Source: a virus. Taken from it: a stretch of 23,669 nt of DNA. Below, piece after piece: positions 19,235 to 23,669 of this stretch (positions within the stretch are counted from its first letter, which is position 1; each line of letters begins with the position of its first letter). The position numbers and the translations under genes were made by a program. The DNA is taken from positions 1 through 23,669 of IMG/VR virus record IMGVR_UViG_3300031977_000966. The stretch is one strand, 5' to 3'. Under the pieces are notes generated by a model that worked only from the letters and a program-made list of their open reading frames with translations, was not told the DNA's origin and did not search any database.

Positions 19235-22024
19235 TTATTGATTCAGATTAGGGTTCATATTAGCAGGAGATCTCCATGGATTTCCTTGTACAGGTTGAGA
19301 TGCAGCAGAATCAAGAATAGCAGCTTCTTTAGGGTTAGCCTTATCAGTAGGGCCAATCCAAATACCGCGCCAACCAACTTGACGTAAGTATTTTAAAGCC
19401 ATATAATCTTGAACTTCAGGTGTAAACTTAGCATCAAGAGGAATATTTTGCTGTTTGACCTGTTCCATAAATGTAGGGCCAATAAATTGGTAACGACCAG
19501 CAGCATGGAGAGTACCAGCAGCATGGTGACCCATGATTTCACTAATAGTCATGCTAGTAAGAGGTTTACCAAGCAACTTAGTACCAGTACCAGAGTTAAT
19601 AGCTGTTCGTCCTCCGTCTGTACCGCCTTGATTCATACCATCATAACCTAGATCACCTACTTCATACTTAGCCAGGATGTTAAGTGCACTCTTTTGCACA
19701 GGTGAGGCTTGTTGATAAACAGCTTCCTGACCGGCATTCATGACCATAATATCAGTACGGGTAGGGTTAGGCTTATAATTAGCCAAACGACGCGAGAACG
19801 GGTCATACAGAGCGTTTACAGAGGACTCTAGAGCAGTAACTTGATTAGCAATTTCTTCAGGAATAGGTTCTAAATTATGTGCAGCAAGTTGTAGTTGCAA
19901 TGCACGGAAGGATGATAATGTACCACCACTTTGATCAGCAATAAATTGTACAGAAGGTGGCAGTTTAAACTGACCTGTCTGCCTATACTGCTTAACAACA
20001 GCTTCTAGCTGCTCTTTAGGTACTAATTGTTCACGATAAGCAGCTGCTCCTTTGGTCTGCAATGTTTTTGCAATACTAGTAAGAGGAGATGTAATAGGAT
20101 TAACGGGTTCTACAGTTAAATCATACCGACCCATTTGATCTACATCGGTATATGTAATCTTTCCGGTTTTAGGATCCCGTTCAATTCCTAAAACCCTGTA
20201 GCTTCCTTTGGTTTCATCTGTCCCAAAACGCTGCTCAAACCTACCATTAGCATAATCAGCAGCCCTTTGCTGATCATTGAACTGTTGCATACCAACTTTA
20301 AAATCTGCCTGCCATTCACGGACTGCTTTTTTCTTTGCGAGACCAATGGTTGGTGACTTAGCCTTCTGCATTGACGGGAAATACCCAACACGCTCATTAA
20401 TTTTGTCAGACGCATACGATTCAAATTCTTTAACAAGGGAACTAGGTGCTATACTACGGTTAGATTCTTTAGCTTTAGCCAACCACTCTTGTTTAAACTC
20501 AACAGAAACACCTGAAGTCTTCATGATTGTTGTAGCATCAAGTGCTCCATACAGAGTTTGCTCATTCCATAGCTGTTCATATGCTTCTTCTCTCAATGAA
20601 TCCGCTGTATATGAAATAGTAGATTCAATTTCTTCAGCAAGTTTATCCATATTTTGAGCTCTTGCTTGAAGAGCAAGGGATTTCAAATCTTCTCCGGATT
20701 TGTCAACCTTACCATCAATCATATCTTTAGCTCTGCTTTCAACAAAACTGTCGATAAGTTTTAATTCTTGGATTTGTTTTGACTGTCGAAGAGCTTTATA
20801 CTGGTTATCAATAGCATTCTGACGCTCTGCATCAATTGCTTCAAACTCTGCAGCATAACGTGCACCAAGTGTTTTACCTTCTTGATCCTTAAATGAGGTA
20901 TCTTTAATAGCATCAAGTTGCTCTTCAGAAATAGCAAAAGGATCCTTTAGAATTTTAAATGCTTCAGCCCTAGTTGCAGCATGATCACCCTTGTTATGAA
21001 AAAACAAAGTTTGATAGTATCGATGCCAACTATCAGGATCTTTCATCGTCAAGAATCCTTGCTTAGCACTATCAATACGATTGACATTGTTAGCAATGAT
21101 TTCTTCTTGACGTTTTTGACCAATAAAATTATCAAAACCAGCTTTTGCTTTAGTTAAAGACTCTTGTAAAAACTCAACACTAGCATCACCATAACCATTC
21201 TTACGGTAATAATCTGGTAAAAACTTAGCCCAAGCTGAGTTAAGTTGTTGTCTATCAGTTTGATCAATCTGATTTAAAGGGATCTCAGCAAGATTCCCTT
21301 CTTTATCAGGTATTTCAATTAGCAGATCACTGTTTTCAGTAAGTGCTTCTTGAAATGCAGTAGTTGCATCGTTACCAAGCTGCACACTCATGTACCATTT
21401 GGTAGCTTTGAGTGCATGGTCATCCATACTACGCAGATATTCTACCTGCGATTCATCCATACCAGCAGCTTCAGCCGCTGCAGCAAAAGCTTGCTGGTTG
21501 GAACTCATGATGTCTGCATGACGCCAGGAGCGCTTCCAAGCAACAGTGTTTGGATTCATACCAAACAACTGTGCCTTAAGGAGAGCTTGATTCCAACTAG
21601 CTTCTTTTCTTTTTTCTCTTACATCTGCAATAGTTTCTGCAGCTGTTTTACTGACACCAGCTACAAATTCTACCCAGTCATCAACTGTAGGGTCATCACC
21701 TGTAACTGATCCTTTACGTCCAGTGATAGATTCAATAGCACGCTGTTGCCTCTGCAGCTGAGCAACGTATTGATCAGAGATAGCAGAAGCTTGTCTAATG
21801 CGTGATTCTTTAACACTTGTGGACCACTGGTTTTCTTTAGTAAGTTTTTGATCATACTCACTAATGTATTGAGCCATGTATTGGGACTCAAGGTCGCGTA
21901 CTTCCTGTAGTCCTTTGATGTATTGATCTGCTTGTTGCAGAATTCTTTGTGAATCATCGGACATGATAATGGGACGACCAGTATCACCTCCGATGTTTCT
22001 TGCTTGAAAATTTCGTCTTACCAT
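19235..22024 (-). CDS. internal virion protein (T7 gp15-like) with C-terminal lysozyme-like domain
   Basis: 929 aa (T7 gp15: 747). Most of the protein is a long charged helical region (about 20-780), as expected for a core/ejection protein. From about 783 a compact domain follows: ILAKYEVGDLGYDG with E788 as candidate catalytic Glu, GGTDGG, PLTSMTISEIM, GRYQFIGPTF (843-852) and FTPEVQDYMALKYL. This matches the order of lysozyme-like or lytic transglycosylase domains carried on phage virions (Glu, then G-x-YQF). It would cut peptidoglycan locally for genome entry. The gene follows the gp14-like gene by 14 nt and precedes the gp16-like gene by 2 nt. Confidence 0.85.
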   Translation of the reverse strand: MVRRNFQARNIGGDTGRPIIMSDDSQRILQQADQYIKGLQEVRDLESQYMAQYISEYDQKLTKENQWSTSVKESRIRQASAISDQYVAQLQRQQRAIESITGRKGSVTGDDPTVDDWVEFVAGVSKTAAETIADVREKRKEASWNQALLKAQLFGMNPNTVAWKRSWRHADIMSSNQQAFAAAAEAAGMDESQVEYLRSMDDHALKATKWYMSVQLGNDATTAFQEALTENSDLLIEIPDKEGNLAEIPLNQIDQTDRQQLNSAWAKFLPDYYRKNGYGDASVEFLQESLTKAKAGFDNFIGQKRQEEIIANNVNRIDSAKQGFLTMKDPDSWHRYYQTLFFHNKGDHAATRAEAFKILKDPFAISEEQLDAIKDTSFKDQEGKTLGARYAAEFEAIDAERQNAIDNQYKALRQSKQIQELKLIDSFVESRAKDMIDGKVDKSGEDLKSLALQARAQNMDKLAEEIESTISYTADSLREEAYEQLWNEQTLYGALDATTIMKTSGVSVEFKQEWLAKAKESNRSIAPSSLVKEFESYASDKINERVGYFPSMQKAKSPTIGLAKKKAVREWQADFKVGMQQFNDQQRAADYANGRFEQRFGTDETKGSYRVLGIERDPKTGKITYTDVDQMGRYDLTVEPVNPITSPLTSIAKTLQTKGAAAYREQLVPKEQLEAVVKQYRQTGQFKLPPSVQFIADQSGGTLSSFRALQLQLAAHNLEPIPEEIANQVTALESSVNALYDPFSRRLANYKPNPTRTDIMVMNAGQEAVYQQASPVQKSALNILAKYEVGDLGYDGMNQGGTDGGRTAINSGTGTKLLGKPLTSMTISEIMGHHAAGTLHAAGRYQFIGPTFMEQVKQQNIPLDAKFTPEVQDYMALKYLRQVGWRGIWIGPTDKANPKEAAILDSAASQPVQGNPWRSPANMNPNLNQ

Positions 22025-22038
22025 CGTAATGATTAAGA

Positions 22039-23364
22039 TTATTTAAATAATTCGGCACCAAATTTTAATAAAGGAGCAAACGGAGCAGTAGCTCCACCAG
22101 TAAATGGAGCAGCTATAGCAGCAACACCACTAGCAATATTAAGAGCAGTACTTAATCCACTAGGTTGCTGGGGAGAATTATATCCACCACCAATACCAGC
22201 TTTAACGCTTGATTTAGTCTGATAAATAGGTGGTTGAGGTTTGACATACTTAGTCTTAGGAGTTGCATGTGGTTTAGGTAGTGCAGGACCAAATACAGGT
22301 TTTAACATACGCTGTGCATATGCCTGACTTTCTGCTTCAAACTTTTTAGCTTCAATTTCTTCAAGTTTAATTTGAGCAGATTTGCCAGCACTCATCAAAG
22401 ATTCTGCTAGTTTATCTTTGCTAAGTTCAAATTCCTCAGCATCAATACCTAAATTGTCAGCTATATTTTCTTTCCTTGATCTTGCAGCAGCTTTTGTTTG
22501 TCTTTCACCTGCTCCAATTTTAGCTTCTTGCACTCCAAGAGCACCAAGATAAGATGCAGAACCTTCTTTAGCAGTTTTATCACCCAGGATAGATAGTTTT
22601 TCCTTTTTAGTTAATGTCTTCTGTATCTCAAGAGACTGTTCAGCACGGTACAAACTATCATTAAATTTTTGAGTATTTAATCCACTCATAGCAGCAATAG
22701 AGTTCATGACCCTATTAGCACCCCTACCTTTAGTACCACGTGCTTGTGCAGCACCTTTTTGTACAATACTCTCTAGTTGATTGTTGAGTTGATTGTATCT
22801 ATTTTCAGATTGAAGTTTTTTCGCTTCAATGTCAAACTCACCTGCTATCTTTTGTCCTTCTTCATTAATATAACCAAGTTTAGCATCAAACTCTGCCTGC
22901 CGTTGACCCTTTTGAATCTTTAATTCTTTTCTAGATAGATCTGCATTTTCAGTTGCATTATCAATAATCTGTTGCTGTTCTGTATCACCAAACGCAGCAG
23001 CAACCGCTTTCCTTGAGAAGTCTCTATCTAAATCTTCTAGCTGAAATGATAAACTAGCAATTTCTTCGTCAAGGCCAAGCTGTACACGATCTCTTGCAGT
23101 ATCAGCATAAAAACTAATAGACTTTAAATTATCCTGATAAACTTCATTACTACGAATATAAGCATTGGTTTGAGCTTCTTCTTGAGCTGCTTTAGTACCA
23201 GATCTAAATTTGTAATCGTCTAAAGCTGCTTTATCCTTTGTAGTTCGCAGTATTTCTTCTTGAGCTACATTATTTTCCCAATTTTGGAAATCAAGATCAT
23301 ACTGCTGATCTAGTATAGCGTTAGCTCTTCCTGCAGCTTTTTTTAATTTATTTTTTTGGCCCAT
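22039..23364 (-). CDS. internal virion protein (T7 gp14-like)
   Basis: 441 aa, longer than T7 gp14 (196). It is mostly charged coiled coil (about 1-340: LDFQNWENNVAQEE, SLSFQLEDLDRDFSR), then a proline-rich linker (KPHATPKTKYVKPQPP) and a C-terminal hydrophobic Gly/Ala segment (ALNIASGVAAIAAPFTGG), which could enter the outer membrane. T7 gp14 forms the outer-membrane pore during ejection. A strong AGGAGG site (23375-23370) sits 5 nt from the ATG, which overlaps the upstream stop (TAATG). T7 gene 13 has no counterpart between it and the nozzle gene. Confidence 0.82.
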   Translation of the reverse strand: MGQKNKLKKAAGRANAILDQQYDLDFQNWENNVAQEEILRTTKDKAALDDYKFRSGTKAAQEEAQTNAYIRSNEVYQDNLKSISFYADTARDRVQLGLDEEIASLSFQLEDLDRDFSRKAVAAAFGDTEQQQIIDNATENADLSRKELKIQKGQRQAEFDAKLGYINEEGQKIAGEFDIEAKKLQSENRYNQLNNQLESIVQKGAAQARGTKGRGANRVMNSIAAMSGLNTQKFNDSLYRAEQSLEIQKTLTKKEKLSILGDKTAKEGSASYLGALGVQEAKIGAGERQTKAAARSRKENIADNLGIDAEEFELSKDKLAESLMSAGKSAQIKLEEIEAKKFEAESQAYAQRMLKPVFGPALPKPHATPKTKYVKPQPPIYQTKSSVKAGIGGGYNSPQQPSGLSTALNIASGVAAIAAPFTGGATAPFAPLLKFGAELFK

Positions 23365-23669
23365 TACAACCTCCTATAACTACGTGGCATGTATTGACCT
23401 TCCCACATCAAAGAGTTCAAAGTAATAGGAAAGGCAGTGTTGCTTGTAATACTTAGAATAAAAGCATCATTTCTAAGGTGAACTGGTAGTTCAAACAGAC
23501 GTTCTTTTACAACAGGAATAATATCAGCTTGATAAAACCCTGCATCAGTAACTTCTAATGTACGTTGTCCTTCTGGCCTGCCTTGTTGATTAATAGTAAA
23601 CGAAATAGCACCAGACAATCTAGCAGTAATCTTAAGTCTACTAATAATTGTATAAGCAGAATAATCTAC
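23364..23669 (-). CDS. tail tubular protein B / nozzle (T7 gp12-like), C-terminal 101 aa
   Basis: The frame is open from the window edge, so only the end of a larger gene is present. The visible part starts VDYSAYTIISRLKITARLSG and ends SLMWEGQYMPRSYRRL. A beta-rich end with a W-E-G pattern and basic last residues is usual for phage nozzle proteins (T7 gp12, which forms the tail tip). It lies directly before the gp14-like gene, as gp12 does in cyanopodoviruses. The internal TTG at 23618 is not the start. Its final codons contain the AGGAGG ribosome site of the next gene. Confidence 0.68.
   Translation of the reverse strand, partial: VDYSAYTIISRLKITARLSGAISFTINQQGRPEGQRTLEVTDAGFYQADIIPVVKERLFELPVHLRNDAFILSITSNTAFPITLNSLMWEGQYMPRSYRRL

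Noticed and set aside
1-23669. tRNA genes, CRISPR array, insertion sequences, integrase and psbA
   Set aside because: Looked for and not seen; no cloverleaf, spaced repeat array, transposase or recombinase motif was found.

Overview
The window is part of a T7-like podovirus (autographivirus-type) genome infecting a cyanobacterium, most likely marine Synechococcus or Prochlorococcus. Three things point there: T7 homologues in T7 order (single-subunit RNA polymerase, SSB, endonuclease I, primase-helicase, family A DNA polymerase, internal core proteins, terminase); a high-light-inducible (Hli) protein set among the replication genes; and a ThyX thymidylate synthase with the RHR-type signature. 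Every supported gene lies on the minus strand, so the window reads from high to low coordinates. No host genes, tRNAs, CRISPR array or transposon were seen.

Layout in transcription order. (1) 23669-15112, late virion genes: the 3' end of a gp12-like tail nozzle gene, then internal virion proteins like gp14, gp15 and gp16, and a 70-aa fibre-like protein. The gp15-like protein carries a lysozyme-like domain at its C-terminus. (2) 15115-12388, packaging and nuclease genes: a probable small terminase, a basic protein, an HNH nuclease, a Lys/Ala-rich protein, an 88-aa protein, a strong intrinsic terminator, a 277-aa protein and an endonuclease VII-like HNH protein that overlaps terL. (3) 12443-9810: large terminase, a 192-bp stretch tiled with hairpins, then thyX. 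(4) 9809-8862, noncoding and rich in stem-loops. (5) 8861-6568, eleven very small, tightly packed early genes, several too short for usual ORF cut-offs. (6) 6567-1, RNA polymerase, SSB, Hli, endonuclease I, primase-helicase, an 84-aa protein, and DNA polymerase split into an exonuclease ORF and a polymerase ORF that continues past the window edge.

In T7 the terminase lies at the right end of the chromosome and the early genes at the left end. Here they are adjacent, so the contig is probably circularised or permuted across the phage ends, and 8862-9809 should hold the concatemer junction and terminal repeat.

The gene set describes a complete strategy. Small early proteins act on the host, the phage RNA polymerase takes over transcription, and Hli probably protects host photosynthesis while SSB, nuclease, helicase and polymerase replicate DNA. 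ThyX feeds dTMP synthesis, and the core proteins and terminase build and fill virions. Replication genes are coupled by 1-nt stop/start overlaps.

The most unusual features are a repeated double-hairpin leader before early genes that lack a Shine-Dalgarno site (two copies share a loop and a covarying stem pair), a 21-bp exact duplication of RNA polymerase coding sequence downstream of terL, and the one-base frame break in DNA polymerase.
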